NCBI RefSeq assembly: GCF_901709675.1
Contig: NC_051089.1
Location: 19,304,008-19,368,007, forward strand
Reading direction: 5' to 3'
DNA: 64,000 nucleotides
Source: Syngnathus acus
Lineage: Eukaryota > Chordata > Actinopteri > Syngnathiformes > Syngnathidae
The notes beneath the pieces were generated by a model. The model ran no database searches. It was not told the origin of the DNA and was given only the letters and a program-made list of their open reading frames with translations. Both the position numbers and the translations under genes were made by a program. Positions 12,901 to 23,303 of the stretch are shown piece by piece (within the stretch, counting starts at the first letter, position 1; each line of letters opens with the position of its first letter).

Positions 12901-15900
12901 GCCAGAGGATGCGGGGCTGAATGGAATGCTGGTAAATGCAGGCTTTGAATCTCCCTGGCAAGCCAGATCTGTCGACACATCTCAATCACCCCTCAAGCTC
13001 CTTGCTGGTTCTCTGGATGAATATTTAGTCTTTGGGACTGTGTTCAAAAAACTTCCCGAGGCTCTTGACTGGCTGTTTTCCGTGATGGACGTGATAGTGG
13101 TTCCATCCATAAAGAAGCGGTACCTGTCTGTTACCTTTCCCTTCTTAAGCACAAGAGACCTTGATTTTACTGGCCTAAAGCGCATCCTTGAGCATGCAAT
13201 GAGCTTCTCTAGTCTTTGTAGAATCCATCCACTGCATATTTTTATTAGTGAAGTGTGCTTGATAAATGAAATTAAGAAGATAGCCAAACAGACGCAATAT
13301 GTAAACGTAATATGAATACCTGATGAACCAATCAGAGGTTCGTTTTACGTAAAATACATAGACCATGGTGGTCAGAGAACTGTACGTAATACATAAAGTA
13401 CATACATTCGCTGCGATTGATAAATAGTATCGGTTTGTGCAAAACAAACAGCATTCGGACCCTTTAATATGGCATTGACAAAGAGACATGCATACGAGGC
13501 ACAATTAAAGCTTTCTGGAAAGCCGGAATCATTGCCAAAAAGCAATGTGACGAGTGTGACTGATGACGAGAGTCAACTTGGCATGTTTAATGGCAAACTT
13601 GCCCATCTGTTTAATTCTGATACAGAAGATGTGGACTTTGATGGATTTGCGGATGAATATCGATTAACAATAATGGTAGTACAGTACATTACATGGTTAA
13701 ATAGTAGAATAAAGAACAACTGAACTCACTGACTTGCTCCCGTTACGTTTCCTGTTACGTTACTGTCTTGCTAGAGAAACAGATGCCCTTGCAAAAGAAA
13801 CTGAGCGCAAGGATGGCTCTAAGATGGCTCAGCTTCTGGCCAAGTCCAATGCCCTTAGAAGCACAAAGAAAAACTTGCTAAAATGAAAGCCCTTGAAACT
13901 GAGATCAGTGCTAAAGGAGATGAAGTCAGACACGTGTAGGGTTAGGATGTACTGTATGTATGTGTGTTGCGAATATGGATCTCAGGAAGTTCTGTTATCA
14001 TCAGTATTTTGATTACTGTATTTTCCGCACCATTAGGCCATCTGTCAAGTTGTTTTGTGTGGTTTCCGTATGATACAGGGGTAATAAGAAGACCTTATGA
14101 ACCAATCAGAGGACATTACATTTTACGTAAATCTGTGTGGTAAACCAATTAGAGGACTGTATGTAACACGTTGAGCACGTACCTCCGCCGCCATTGATAA
14201 ATAAATACTATCGTTTGTGCAAAGAAAACAGCATTAGGACCCTCTAAAATGGCATAAGCAAAGACAAAGTTGTTTTGTGTGGCTTCCGCTACACAGAGAC
14301 GTAATATACAAGCGTAATATGTAGACCTAATGAACCAATCAGAGAACATTACATTTTACGTAGATCGGGGTGGTAAACCAATCACTGTACGTAACACGTT
14401 GAGTACATACCTCTGCCGCCATTGATAAATAAATACCATCCTTTGTGAAAAGAAAACAGTATAAGGACTCTCTAAAATGGCTTAGACAACGAGACATGCT
14501 TACGAGGTACAATTAGAGCTTTTTGGCATGTTTAATGGTGAACTTTCCCAACTGTTTAATTTAGATACAGAAGATGAGGACTTGGACGGATTTGCGTATG
14601 ATTATTGATTAACAATAATGTGAGTACAGTAGAGTACATGGTTAGACTGTAGAATAAAGTACAACCGAACTCGCAGTCTTGCGCCCGTGACGTTTTTTTT
14701 TTGTTTACTGTAAGTCATGGCATGCATGCGCCCTAAAATGCGGTGCACCCTATATGTGGATTAAATACAAAATAGACCCCGCAATTGAGTCTGCGCGTTT
14801 TAACCCGAAGCGCCTTATGGTGCAGTAAAGACGGTATGTTTTATGAGTTTGTTTGATATTTTTCTACGACTGATTCAATAAATGACATGCTTTGAGAATA
14901 TCTGAGATAATTAGAATGTTTCTAGTAATACACAGTGTTGGTCTTAAATTTATATGCATGATTGTTTTAAAAGGTCTTAAATTTCACTTACTCAAACCTG
15001 CAAGAATCCTGATATCCATCTCAGGGGGCGGCCATTTTGCCACTTGCTGTTGACTGAAAATGATATAGTTTCCAGGTCTCAGGTCACAACCAATCACGGC
15101 TCAGCTTCAGAGACCTGACCCTGTTTAATTCATATTCCACAAATAAAATAATCAGAACACTGTTTTTTGACTAGTTGGGCTGCACAGAACATATTTTTAA
15201 GAACATTTCAGGGTTGACTTCCCCTTTAAAAACAACATTGCAATACAGACACAAAATAACCTGGCACTCTTGTATCATCTCTTGAAAACACATAGGCCAA
15301 ATAGGATCACTAACTATATAGAGGATTTACTATTGTATATTAAATGTAATATGTAATAATATTTAATATCTTTTCATAATTACAGGACTTGATTGATGAG
15401 GTGGAGGTGATCCCTTCCATTACCATGGATAACAATGTGATTCATAATAATGAAGGCTATGGGGTGATTCTTGTAAAACCCACTCACACTGACAGGAACA
15501 TTCATCTTGACAATTGTGCTTACAAAGGTAAAGTAGTTCTAAATGCTCGTTATTTCCATCATCATGTTTTTACTCCGTAAAAGCCCCGCACTGCCCTTTT
15601 AAAAAGTCATTTTTAAGTGTGAAAAAGTTGCAGTTTTGGTGTTTTACCAATAAATATGGCACACATGGTTTGCCTTTGCAGGCACATAAAATTATAAGGC
15701 GGGCCTTGAGTTTTGACACCTGAGGTGTATATTATTATACGAGAGTGCCATAAATGTAACATTTTTAATCAAGCTTCTTCTTCTTCTTCTTCTAGATGAG
15801 CTAGTAAAAGATGTTGAACAGACGTTTGAAGACGGATTGCGGAAAAATGTTGCTGGACACCCAATCCCCTCATCAAGCGAGATTACAAGCAATTCAGAAG

Positions 15901-16112
15901 ACGCTCCACCCAAATTGACAGAGAATACACATCAAGACCGTAATGCCAACTCGGCAAGGAACTGGCAGTTTTGTCGTCAGCCAAGCGTTAACAAGAACAC
16001 ATCCTGTACACTTGCTCTGCAAGACATTATTGACCACAAGATATTCATATCTATTGAGGGAAACCAGTTCAAACGCAATGGCATGGGTGACTTTGGCACT
16101 TTTTTATACTAA
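3874..16112 (+). CDS. shcbp1: SHCBP1-family protein, last three coding exons
   Basis: SHCBP1 is a Shc SH2-binding, centralspindlin-associated protein of the midbody and cytokinesis machinery. It has a right-handed beta-helix (PbH1-type repeats) in its C-terminal half. Three exons join in phase: 3874-3975, 15386-15527 and 15796-16112 (stop included), giving 186 residues. Family hallmarks are [30 protein letters not shown] and the C-terminus [14 protein letters not shown]. The segment between the last two is acidic and poorly conserved, as usual. Acceptors are preceded by CAG, CAG and TAG; donors are GTGGGT and GTAAAG. The first exon begins in phase 0 after an acceptor, so earlier exons lie left of the window. 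The intron between the first two exons is 11.4 kb and full of transposons. The paralogue SHCBP1L has a similar C-terminus, so that identity is not excluded. Confidence 0.85.
4240..5640 (-). mobile_element. Degenerate LINE (CR1/L2/Rex1 group), reverse transcriptase relic
   Basis: On the minus strand about 4510-4610 encodes a recognisable reverse transcriptase block, [13 protein letters not shown], followed by stops. Adjacent parts give further fragments of the fingers and of the linker between endonuclease and RT (for example around 5440-5560). Many stops and indels mark it as old. It is interrupted by a short 3' tail of another LINE at 5337-5430. It lies in the large SHCBP1 intron, antisense to the gene. 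Confidence 0.65.
5337..5430 (+). mobile_element. LINE 3' tail fragment with (GACTTT)n
   Basis: The sequence GGGATAGTGGAAACGTAATT and what follows, through GACAATAAAGCAGACTTTGA and the (GACTTT)n tail, is nearly identical to the 3' ends of the LINEs at 20279-20374 and 28990-29079. Only about 90 bases remain, which indicates extreme 5' truncation or a SINE that shares this tail. No clear target duplication was found. Confidence 0.8.
5770..5960. repeat. Block shared with 17640-17815
   Basis: The string CATCCCCTGATCTTAA, then GAGAAACCTTGAGAAG, ACCACAGATGG and CCAGGCTGCAATGGATGCAG recur in the same order at 17660-17800, next to a TTGACTTGAC-tailed LINE end. This appears to be 3' UTR-like LINE material inserted or retained inside the LINE at 5648-10310. 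Confidence 0.6.
6285..6597 (-). mobile_element. tRNA-derived SINE, full head and body
   Basis: On the minus strand the head carries an A-box-like TGGCCTAGTGGTAGAGTG (about 6574-6591) and a B-box-like GGTTCAAAACC (about 6536-6547). It is followed by the body shared with 1345-1578 and 52605-52893, then a long T/A-rich tail at 6270-6298. The SINE lies within the 3' coding part of the LINE at 5648-10310, between its VWFG motif and the [16 protein letters not shown] segment, so it inserted after the LINE. No clean target duplication was seen. Confidence 0.85.
7841..9167. mobile_element. hAT-type non-autonomous element with perfect 8-bp duplication
   Basis: The left end is CAGGGGTGGGCAAACTTTTT and the right end is the inverse, AGTTTGCCCATCCCTG. 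AACTAGAC flanks both sides (7833-7840 and 9168-9175). Removing the element and one duplication restores the LINE frame, LSDHCLV running on into HLIPAYGQK. The interior near 8580-8790 is a decayed copy of the mini-ORF in the related element at 41575-42610. Confidence 0.93.
10311..11134. other. AT-rich intron sequence, no feature recognised
   Basis: This part of the SHCBP1 intron shows no exon, no recognisable transposon domain and no obvious terminal repeats. It is AT-rich with short degenerate runs. Confidence 0.6.
11135..11497 (+). mobile_element. 5'-truncated LINE 3' end, same family as 5648-10310
   Basis: The frame from about 11178 reads [19 protein letters not shown] and ends ALMNSHHS at 11333. 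This matches the minus-strand C-terminus near 6013-6170. It is followed by a short 3' UTR ending TTGGCCAATAAAGCTGATTC. Orientation is opposite to the longer copy. Confidence 0.8.
11510..12990 (-). mobile_element. R2-type LINE 3' part with restriction-like endonuclease
   Basis: The minus strand encodes, N to C: a segment with [20 protein letters not shown] and [20 protein letters not shown] (12770-12965); a basic segment with [20 protein letters not shown] (12420-12500); and a C-terminal domain with [11 protein letters not shown] (11943-11973) followed by LELTVPWEE (11900-11930). The last two motifs fit the PD-(D/E)xK-like endonuclease of the R2/NeSL/HERO group, which lies after the RT, unlike the N-terminal APE domain of the other LINEs here. 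Several frameshifts and stops make it a relic. The RT catalytic core is missing, so the element is truncated on its 5' side. Confidence 0.75.
13300..13735 (+). pseudogene. Pogo-like element relic with fused N- and C-terminal transposase codons
   Basis: The ORF at 13469-13723 (84 codons) starts [20 protein letters not shown], resembling the start of pogo/Tigger transposases (compare [15 protein letters not shown] in the ORF at 49049-50524). It then passes directly to [20 protein letters not shown], which resembles the acidic C-terminus of the same protein ([14 protein letters not shown]). The DNA-binding and DDE domains are missing, so it looks like an internal-deletion derivative. The upstream sequence (ACCAATCAGAGG, CGCTGCGATTGATAAATA) recurs at 14100-14220, 35990-36110 and 60070-60430. 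The outer ends of this copy are not clear. Confidence 0.7.
13745..13940 (+). pseudogene. Coding-like relic, family not recognised
   Basis: From about 13770 one frame reads [20 protein letters not shown] and then [17 protein letters not shown] to a stop. A shift of frame then continues [14 protein letters not shown]. The composition suggests a charged coiled coil. It lies between two pogo-like relics and could be a piece of a transposon protein or a processed host fragment. No function is assigned. Confidence 0.4.
14016..14834 (+). mobile_element. TA-flanked pogo-like MITE, family C
   Basis: The left end reads CTGTATTTTCCGCACCATTA and the right end is the inverse, ending GCCTTATGGTGCAGTAAAGA then CGG. 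TA flanks both ends (14014-14015 and 14835-14836). A degenerate copy of the mini-ORF is present: AATGGCTTAGACAACGAGAC near 14476 and GAAGATGAGGACTTGGACGG near 14570. This matches 13469-13723 and 36140-36310. Confidence 0.85.
14835..15385. other. Intron sequence before SHCBP1 exon, weak repeat only
   Basis: No coding feature is seen. A short imperfect inverted repeat (CAGGTCTCAGGTC near 15075 and GACCTGACC near 15111) lies in a GC-richer block at 15020-15120. The rest is AT-rich and leads to the acceptor at 15385. Confidence 0.5.
15386..15527 (+). CDS. shcbp1: SHCBP1-family coding exon
   Basis: The acceptor is AATTACAG ending at 15385 and the donor GTAAAG starts at 15528. The exon is 142 nt, entering in phase 0 and leaving after one base. 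It encodes [17 protein letters not shown] followed by [16 protein letters not shown], the most conserved stretch of the family's beta-helix region. Confidence 0.9.
15796..16112 (+). CDS. shcbp1: SHCBP1-family last coding exon
   Basis: A CTTCTT repeat forms the polypyrimidine tract before the acceptor TAG at 15793-15795. The exon completes the split Asp codon (GAT), continues [17 protein letters not shown] and ends with the family C-terminus DFGTFLY and a TAA stop at 16110-16112. Confidence 0.9.
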
Positions 16113-17553
16113 GAAATCCAAACAACACTCTGATCTACAAATTGACTTAACCCTTTAATATATACGCGCGCGTGTTAAACTTGTGCAAGGTACCATTATT
16201 TTGATGGTCCCAGAGGTTTGTGGGCAATTGACACACTTCTAAATGCAGTATAACCATTTTTAATACTCGAAAATCCTTAACAGTTTGAATGCCTTAAGTT
16301 TGGTGTCATAGACTCTGCTTCGCACAGGACTTTTGCTTTCACTGCTGCCAGTTCAGTTTCTGCTTGTTTTAGGGCTATTTGCGTTCATTTTTGTGCTCAC
16401 TAAGTTGAGATCAGGTAATTAACTTGCTAAAAGTCCACACTTTAATCAGATCTTGCATTTAATATTCCAAATCCATTGTGCTAATGTCTAAAGGCATAAT
16501 CCGAACAATCCTGTCCAAATAGTTGTGGACCTGACCATGCATTTTCAAGGTGGTGAAGGTACGTATCTATCCCCTTGTGTAATAGTTGTATGTGACTCAA
16601 CCAATCTTGGCAACAGTCAAGATGGATGAGAAAGAAGAAGCATACCGAGCAAAGGCAATAAACGTACTGTAGAGGTCATACAAACGAATACCAACTTTTT
16701 AAGTTTTACAATATAGTGTCCTGGCCTCTAAAACCTAATGCCACTGTTCGAATGTTTTTTTTTAATATATAGTTATTCACAAACTGACTCACAATTGTTT
16801 TGAGGAATACATTTCTTTGTTATTGTTCAGTATTTTTGTATTTTGTTGTTGGTTTTTGCTGAGTGCACTGACCCTGTCGAGATGATCACAAAAAGTAAAA
16901 GGTATTCTTCCACATGGCAACATTTAGTACAGATTGTACGTTGTTTCTGATCTGTTCATACACAAATGTTTTCCCTGAACAAGCACTCAATTCACCTATT
17001 TAACTTGGATGTAAAATGTGTCACTTAACTGTAGTCACTTGATGTCTTTACAAATAGAATTTTGAGATGAACAATATTTTGTCTTTTTATTTGTTCTGAA
17101 ATTTCAAGCTTTTATATATTTTTTATTGATCTCACTTTTCATTTTGGCACTTTTGATTTTGGCAGTTCTATTCATATTCAATGTAAATAAGAACTCAACG
17201 TGGTTATTTTGCTGCGACCGACGACTTAACACCTCACGTTTTACTGTTTATTGCACAAGTACAACTTATGCGCCAGTGAATGTGTGCCAGCTGTTTCCTC
17301 CAAAGGTGTGACTCTGTTCCTTTGCATCACTGAGTCAAAACACGCTCTGTACTTTTTTATTTTAATTATTATTATTTCTTTTTTTTACTGTTTACGATTT
17401 CTTGCAGCCAGGCGGGAGTTGTAAACAAGGCCTTTTTTGAAGTTGTTAAATAATTGAACAGTTAAACAACTTCTATGAAGCTCGAGAAACAAAAACAATT
17501 GTCAAAATAATCAGGGCCAAACAAAAATGAAAGGTTACGGTTAGATGATAGTC
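16113..17553. other. SHCBP1 3' UTR and downstream intergenic DNA
   Basis: The 3' UTR begins after the stop at 16112. The first AATAAA on the + strand is at 16657-16662, a candidate polyadenylation signal about 550 bases downstream. The remainder is AT-rich, with no recognised gene or transposon. Confidence 0.5.
16657..16662 (+). terminator. Candidate polyadenylation signal AATAAA
   Basis: This is the first canonical AATAAA after the SHCBP1 stop codon. Its use is inferred from position only. Confidence 0.35.
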
Positions 17554-17575
17554 GTTCATTGAACTCGTTCAGGTA

Positions 17576-20500
17576 GTCAAGTCAAGTTTATTTGTATAGC
17601 CCTAAATCACAAGCAGTCTCAAAGGGCTTCACATAGACAAACAAATTGACAATTATTCTCAAAGCATCCCCTGATCTTAAGCTCCCAAAAGGGCAAGGAA
17701 AAACAAAAAAAAAAACACCAGGGGAAAAATGAGAAACCTTGAGAAGGGACCACAGATGGAAGGATCCCCCTTTCAGGATCACCAGGCTGCAATGGATGCA
17801 GAGAGGGCACATAAAATACATAATATAAAAATCAATGAAAAAGTGGATGTCCAAGTCAAAGCGAAGAACTGCCGGAGGTGCCCTCGATTGTCCTGGCAGT
17901 GTCTTCGAGGAGGGTAATCCGCTGCAGTTCCCTCATCTTGAATTGGTCCACGAGAATCCAGACAGTCGCTGTCAGCTTGCGTGTCACCTAACCACCTCCC
18001 CAGCCGGGTAGGGGTGGGGGGGATGGGGAGAGGTAGCGAAAACAAACTCCAGCCGAATCGGCCACTACAGGTTAATTAAAGGCCATATTATAGAAATGTG
18101 TCTTTAAACGTGTCTTAAATGCGGGTAAGAGTGTGGCCTGAGGGTGCCTCTGATGCGCTTCGAGACTGCTTTGGCACTACTGACTGGGAAATATTTAAGC
18201 AGGCGGCCACTTGCAACAATCGGACGGACATAGAGGAGTATACTGACTCTGTTTCCTCTTACATCACGAAGTGCATTGATGATGTGACCCACACAAAATT
18301 CATCGTCACTCGGGCTCACTGGAAGCCATGGCTGACTGGAAGCCATGGCTGACAGGGGCTGTCCTCAGGCTGCTGAGGGCCAGGGACAAAGCCTTCAGAG
18401 CGGGGGATGAGGCTGGCTTGAGAACAGCGAGGGCCGACCTGTCCCGGGGCATCAAGGAAGCGAAAAGGGCATTATCTTGCAAGATTACCGCCCACTTCAA
18501 GGACAGCAGGGAAGCACGGAGGCTATAGCAGGGCATTCAGACCATCACGGACTACAAGCCCGCGCCGCAGAGCTGTGAGGGCGACATCCGTCTGCTCAAC
18601 GATCTGAACCGCTTCTTTGCTCGCTTCGACGCTCAGAACAGCACTTGCCTGCTGAAGACCCCTCCCCCTCCACACGGGCAGCCCCTGTGCCTCTCTGCCG
18701 ATAGCGTAAGGAGGGCGCCTGCCGCTATCAACACTCGTAAGGCGGCGGGCCCTGACAACATCCCAGGATGAGCGCTGAAGGACTGCGCTGGGGAGCTGAT
18801 GGGTGTCTTCACGGACATATTTAACATTTCCCTGCAGCAGGCCATCGTCCCATCATGTTTCAAGGCTGCCACCATCGTACCTGTGCCGAAGAAACCTGCT
18901 CCGTCCTGCTTCAATGACGACCGCCCCGTGGCACTGACGCCCATCATCATGAAGTGCTTTGAGCGGCTTGTCATGGAGCACATCAGATCCATTCTCCCCC
19001 CCACCATAGACCCCTTCCAGTTTGTGTACCGAGCCAAACGGTCCTCTGAGGATGCCATCTGCTCTGCCCTCCACTCAGCCCTCACCCACCTGGAGAGAAG
19101 GGACTCGTATGTGAGATTGCTGTTTGTGGACTTCAGTTCTGCATTCAACACCATTGTACCACAGCGACTCATCTGCAAACTCGACAAGCTGGGCCTCAGT
19201 ACCTACCTCTGCAACTGGCTACTGGACTTGCTCTGTCAGAGGCCTCAGGTGGTATGTGTTGGCAACAAAATCTCCGCCAGCATCACGCTGAGCACGGGGG
19301 CCCCCCAAGGCTGCGTGCTCAGTCCGCTGCTCTTCACCCTGCTGACGTATGACTGCACTGCAACTTACGGTAACAACCGCGTGCTGAAATATGCCGACGA
19401 CACGACTCTGGTGGGTCTCATCACCGGGGACGACGAGACTCAATACAGGTCGGAGGTCGACCTTCTGGCCACGTGGTGCAGGGACAACAACCTCCTGCTG
19501 AACGTCAACAAGACCAAGGAGATTGTTGTTGACTTCCGGAAGGGTCACACCCAACACCTGCCACTGACCATCGACGGTGCTGTGGTGGAGAGAGTGAGCA
19601 GCACCAGATTCCTGGGGGTGCACATCAGTGTTGACCTCTCCTGGTCCACCAACACCGCATCACTGGCGAAGAAAGATCAGCGCCGCCTGTACTTCCTGCG
19701 GAAACTCAGGCGAGCAAGTGCTCCTCCGGCCGTCATGACTACATTCTACCGTGGCACCATTGAGAGCGTCCTCTCCAGTTGTATCGCTGTTTGGGGTGGT
19801 AGCTGCACTGAATACAACATGAAGGCCCTGCAGTGCATAGTGAACACGGCTGGTAAGATTATTGGTGCTTCACTCCCCTCCCTGAAGGTCATTTACACCT
19901 CCCATCTCACCCGCAAGGCGACCACGATTGTGAGTGATGTGAGTCACCCCGCTCACTCTTTATTTGATCTTCTGCCCTCTGGGAAGAGGTACAGGAGCCT
20001 GCGCTCCCGCACCACCAGACTCACCAACAGCTTCATACTCCAGGCTGTTAGGATCCTGAACTCTCTCCCCCCCCCTTCTGCGTAGCGTCCTGTACTTTTG
20101 CGCTATATTCTGACTGTCTGCTGTATGCACACTTGCTCCATTTTTGCTCCTCTTATTTATTATGTTATTTGTTTATTTATTATTTATTCATCACTCTTAT
20201 TTATTCATTGTTTGTGCCTTCTTGTTTTTACTTTTTGTGTTGTTTACTTGTATGTATATTGTGTACTATGTCTTGTCACCGTGGGATAGTGGGAACGTAA
20301 TTTCGATCTCTTTGTGTGTCTTGACGTGAAGAAATTGACAATAAAGCAGACTTTGACTTTGACTTTTGACTTTGAAATGTTTCTACTGAGGTAGCAGTTC
20401 TAATATCCATTGGTAGGGCATTCCAGAGCTCTGGAGCCCGAATAGAAAATGCTGTAGACCCTGCAGACATTTTTTTGGCCCTCTGTGTCACTAAAAGACT

Positions 20501-22550
20501 AGCGTTTTGCGAACGAAGGTTACGAGACGGAATGTAAGGAACAACGAAGTTGACGAGATATGAAGGCGCTAAGCCATGCAATGATTTATAGGTTAATAGA
20601 AGTACCTTGAAGTCGCACCTTAAATGGACCGGGAGCCAATGTAAGTTGGCTAATATTGGGGTAATGTGATCAAATTTTCTTGTCCGTGAGAGCAGCCTTG
20701 CAGCAGCATTTTGTACTAACTGTAGACATTTGATGCTGTACTTAGGAAGACCAGAGAATAATGTGTTACAGTAGTCCAGGCGCGACGTAATAAACGCATG
20801 TATAATAGTTTCCGCATCACCGGTCGAGAGGATCGGACGAATCTTAGCAATATTATGAAGGTGAAAAAACTAATTCTGGTTATATTCTTAATGTGCTTTT
20901 GAAAGGAGAGCGTTTGGTCAAATATTACCCCGAGATTAGTTAGTGTCACTCTGAGTGATAGTGCGGTTATCTATAGTTATAGTGGTTTCCTTAAATAAGT
21001 GTTGATAACGAGCTGGACCAATTATCAACATCTGTTTTATCTGGGTTAAGACGAAGGAAGTTGAGAGACATCCATTGCTTGATCTCCGCAAGGCACGCCT
21101 CAAGATTACAACAGTCCCACGAATCTGTCATCGATAACGGCATATATAATTGGGTGTCATCCGCGTAACATTGAAAACTAATATTATATTTACGTATTCT
21201 GTCCCCAAGCGGAATCATATAAATATTAAATAGAATTGGTCCGAGTACCGATCCCTGTGGGACACTACACGTAACATTATAGAGCTCAGAAGACGTATCG
21301 CCATGGACCACTCGGTGCGTCCTGTCTGATAGATAGGAATAGAACCAGCGTAGTGCTGACCCTGAAATACCATCACAACTTTTAAGACGCTCTAATAAAA
21401 TATCGAAGTCTACAGTGTCGAAGGCAGCACTAAGATCGAGTAATAACAATACCGATGAAGTGTTTGAATCCATAGCTATGAGGAGATCATTAGTCACATT
21501 AGCAAGTGCTGTCTCAGTGGAATGATTAGCTCTAAAACCAGACTGAAATGATTGATATCGACTATTGGCGACCATGTAATCAATAAGCTGCTGCGCTACT
21601 GCTTTTTCAAGAAGTTTTGCTATGAATGCAAGGTTTGAAACTGGCCTATAATTACCGAGACAGTCCGGGTCAAGATTTGGTCGCTTAAGTAGCGGTTTAA
21701 TAATAGCGGTTTTAAAGGCTGTTGGCACTATCCCAGAGGAGACAGACAGATTAATTATATTTAAGACGGACGGTCCTAAAATTTGAAATAATTCTTTAAA
21801 TAGTTTGGCTGGAAGCGGGTCGAGTAAACATGTTTGTTTAGCTGCACTTACCAATTGTGTAAGCCTTTCAAGGGACACACTTTTAAAATTTGAGAGGGTT
21901 ATTGCATGGTCGTCAGCGCCGGTAATCCGCGGTCTCGACTGAGCGATTGGAATGGTCATCTTGATCTCATTCCTAATGGATTCAATCTTTCGAGCCAAAA
22001 ATTTCATGAACTCGTCAGCTGAGTGGAAGGAGCTATTGGGGGTCGGCTAGCGTAGTGTTAGCTTTGCCACTGTATCAACTAGGTATTTAGGGTTGTTTTT
22101 ATTGAGATTAATGACTTGCGAATAATAATGAGTTTTTGCTAAGATAAACGCATCTTTATATTTCAGGAGGCTGTCACGCCATGCCTGATAGAAAACCTCA
22201 AGTTTGGTTAAACTCCATTTGCCCTAATGGTTTCTACATAATTGCTTCAGCGTACGTGTTTCATCTGTGAACCACAGAGTAGAAACTCTGCGGCGGGTTT
22301 TCAGATGTAGCGGCGCCACAGAGCCGATGACATTTAACAATGTCGCATTGAATTCATTTGTAAGATTATCAATAGAGCCGATATATGTGGGAAATATGGC
22401 AGTTGCCGGCGACAGTAACTCAGATAGCGCAGTCACGGAGTTAATATTACGGCTGCTGGAATTCTGATTGCACTCTTGTCTTTGACAAGGAACTAAAATT
22501 TCAAATTTTAGTAAGTACAACAATGGTACAACAATGAGGTTATCAATGTT
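17576..22550 (-). mobile_element. LINE (L2-like), minus strand, interrupted by another LINE
   Basis: The 3' tail lies at 17576-17625 (reverse complement of GGCTATACAAATAAACTTGA then CTTGAC). The body resumes at 20380 after the inserted LINE. RT motifs on the minus strand are NYRPVSNLAFIAKLLEKAV (near 21630), LLLLDLSAAFDTVD (near 21410), VPQGSVLGPILFNIYM (near 21210) and CYADDTQLY (YADD at 21156-21167). The frame at 20991-22007 is open for 338 codons, and more linker sequence follows to about 22550. It is 5'-truncated, with no endonuclease domain seen. A nonsense or frameshift change near 21000 ends the frame early; a continuation is read at 20276-20949. Confidence 0.85.
18122..20374 (+). mobile_element. 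5'-truncated LINE (CR1/L2/Rex1 group), inserted in the minus-strand LINE
   Basis: The frame begins in the endonuclease-RT linker and continues through RT. RT motifs are [47 protein letters not shown] and [11 protein letters not shown] (YADD at 19390-19401), ending SPPPSA-like at 20085. The 3' end is GACAATAAAGCAGACTTTGA plus a (GACTTT)n tail. AAATG flanks both ends (18117-18121 and 20375-20379), a short candidate target duplication. Two in-frame stops (near 18525 and 18770) and a 17-bp tandem duplication at 18319-18352 disable the linker frame. The 428-codon RT frame is otherwise open. Confidence 0.88.
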
Positions 22551-23180
22551 GTACCTGAACGAGTTCATTGAACAAAAATTTGTTCATTTGGACGAACCTG
22601 AACTGAATGTAGCGCATTTTCGTTTCGTGAACGTGTTTGTAAACTGGCTCATTCTGTGGCTGATAAACGGTTTTTGAAGGGCAGTTCATTTTTTTTATAT
22701 ATGAAAAACGTATAAGTTTCAGGTTTTCTCTTCCTAGACTTACAAAGAAAACCTTGCTAAACACACCCAATTGGGGGGGGGGGAGTATTATTTGGAAAGC
22801 CTGGCCAAAAAACAGTCACACGGCACGTGCTTCTTCAAAATGCGACGTGTGCTTAGAGGAGCGAAAAAAGTGCAATGAAGCTTCAGTCGATGTAACGCAT
22901 TATGAGCACCTCCACTCGCCTTTTCTCGTCAAATGGTGACGATAAGGTATCATCCTATGAGAGCATTCAAGAATTTTGAGAGATTTTTGTGCTCTAAATG
23001 GTGTTGAACTCAGAATTACTCTTAATGAGACTACCCGAAGTCAGCTGGGATAAGTTCCAACACACCCCTGATCCTCATGAGGAAAAGGCGGTTCATACAA
23101 TGGATGAATAGAGATAGTTTTTTTGCTCTTGTTTTAGTTATTTGGGCTTTGCACCTTTACCTTTGCAGTTTTACGTACCA
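22551..23180. other. Intergenic DNA, half of a palindromic element at its left edge
   Basis: The first 22 bases form an inverted partner of 17554-17575 across the LINE. The remainder has no recognised gene or domain. A G-run at 22774-22783 is the only simple feature. Confidence 0.4.
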
Positions 23181-23250
23181 AGTCAAGTCAAATTTATTTA
23201 TATAGCCCTAAATCACAGATGAGTCTCAAAGGGCTTCACATGTGCACATA
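23181..23250 (-). mobile_element. LINE 3' tail fragment
   Basis: The sequence CAAGTCAAGTCAAATTTATT and the following GCCCTAAATCACAGATGAGT and CTCAAAGGGCTTCACA closely match the tail at 17576-17635. Only about 65 bases are present. Confidence 0.75.
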
Positions 23251-23303
23251 CCAAGTTTTAAAGGTTTTCTGGTTCTTTGGGAAAACAAGTTCAGAAATAA
23301 TAC

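Noticed and set aside
17126-17311. 61-codon ORF with a hydrophobic start after SHCBP1
   Set aside because: Short, AT-rich and without homology that I recognise; chance is sufficient.
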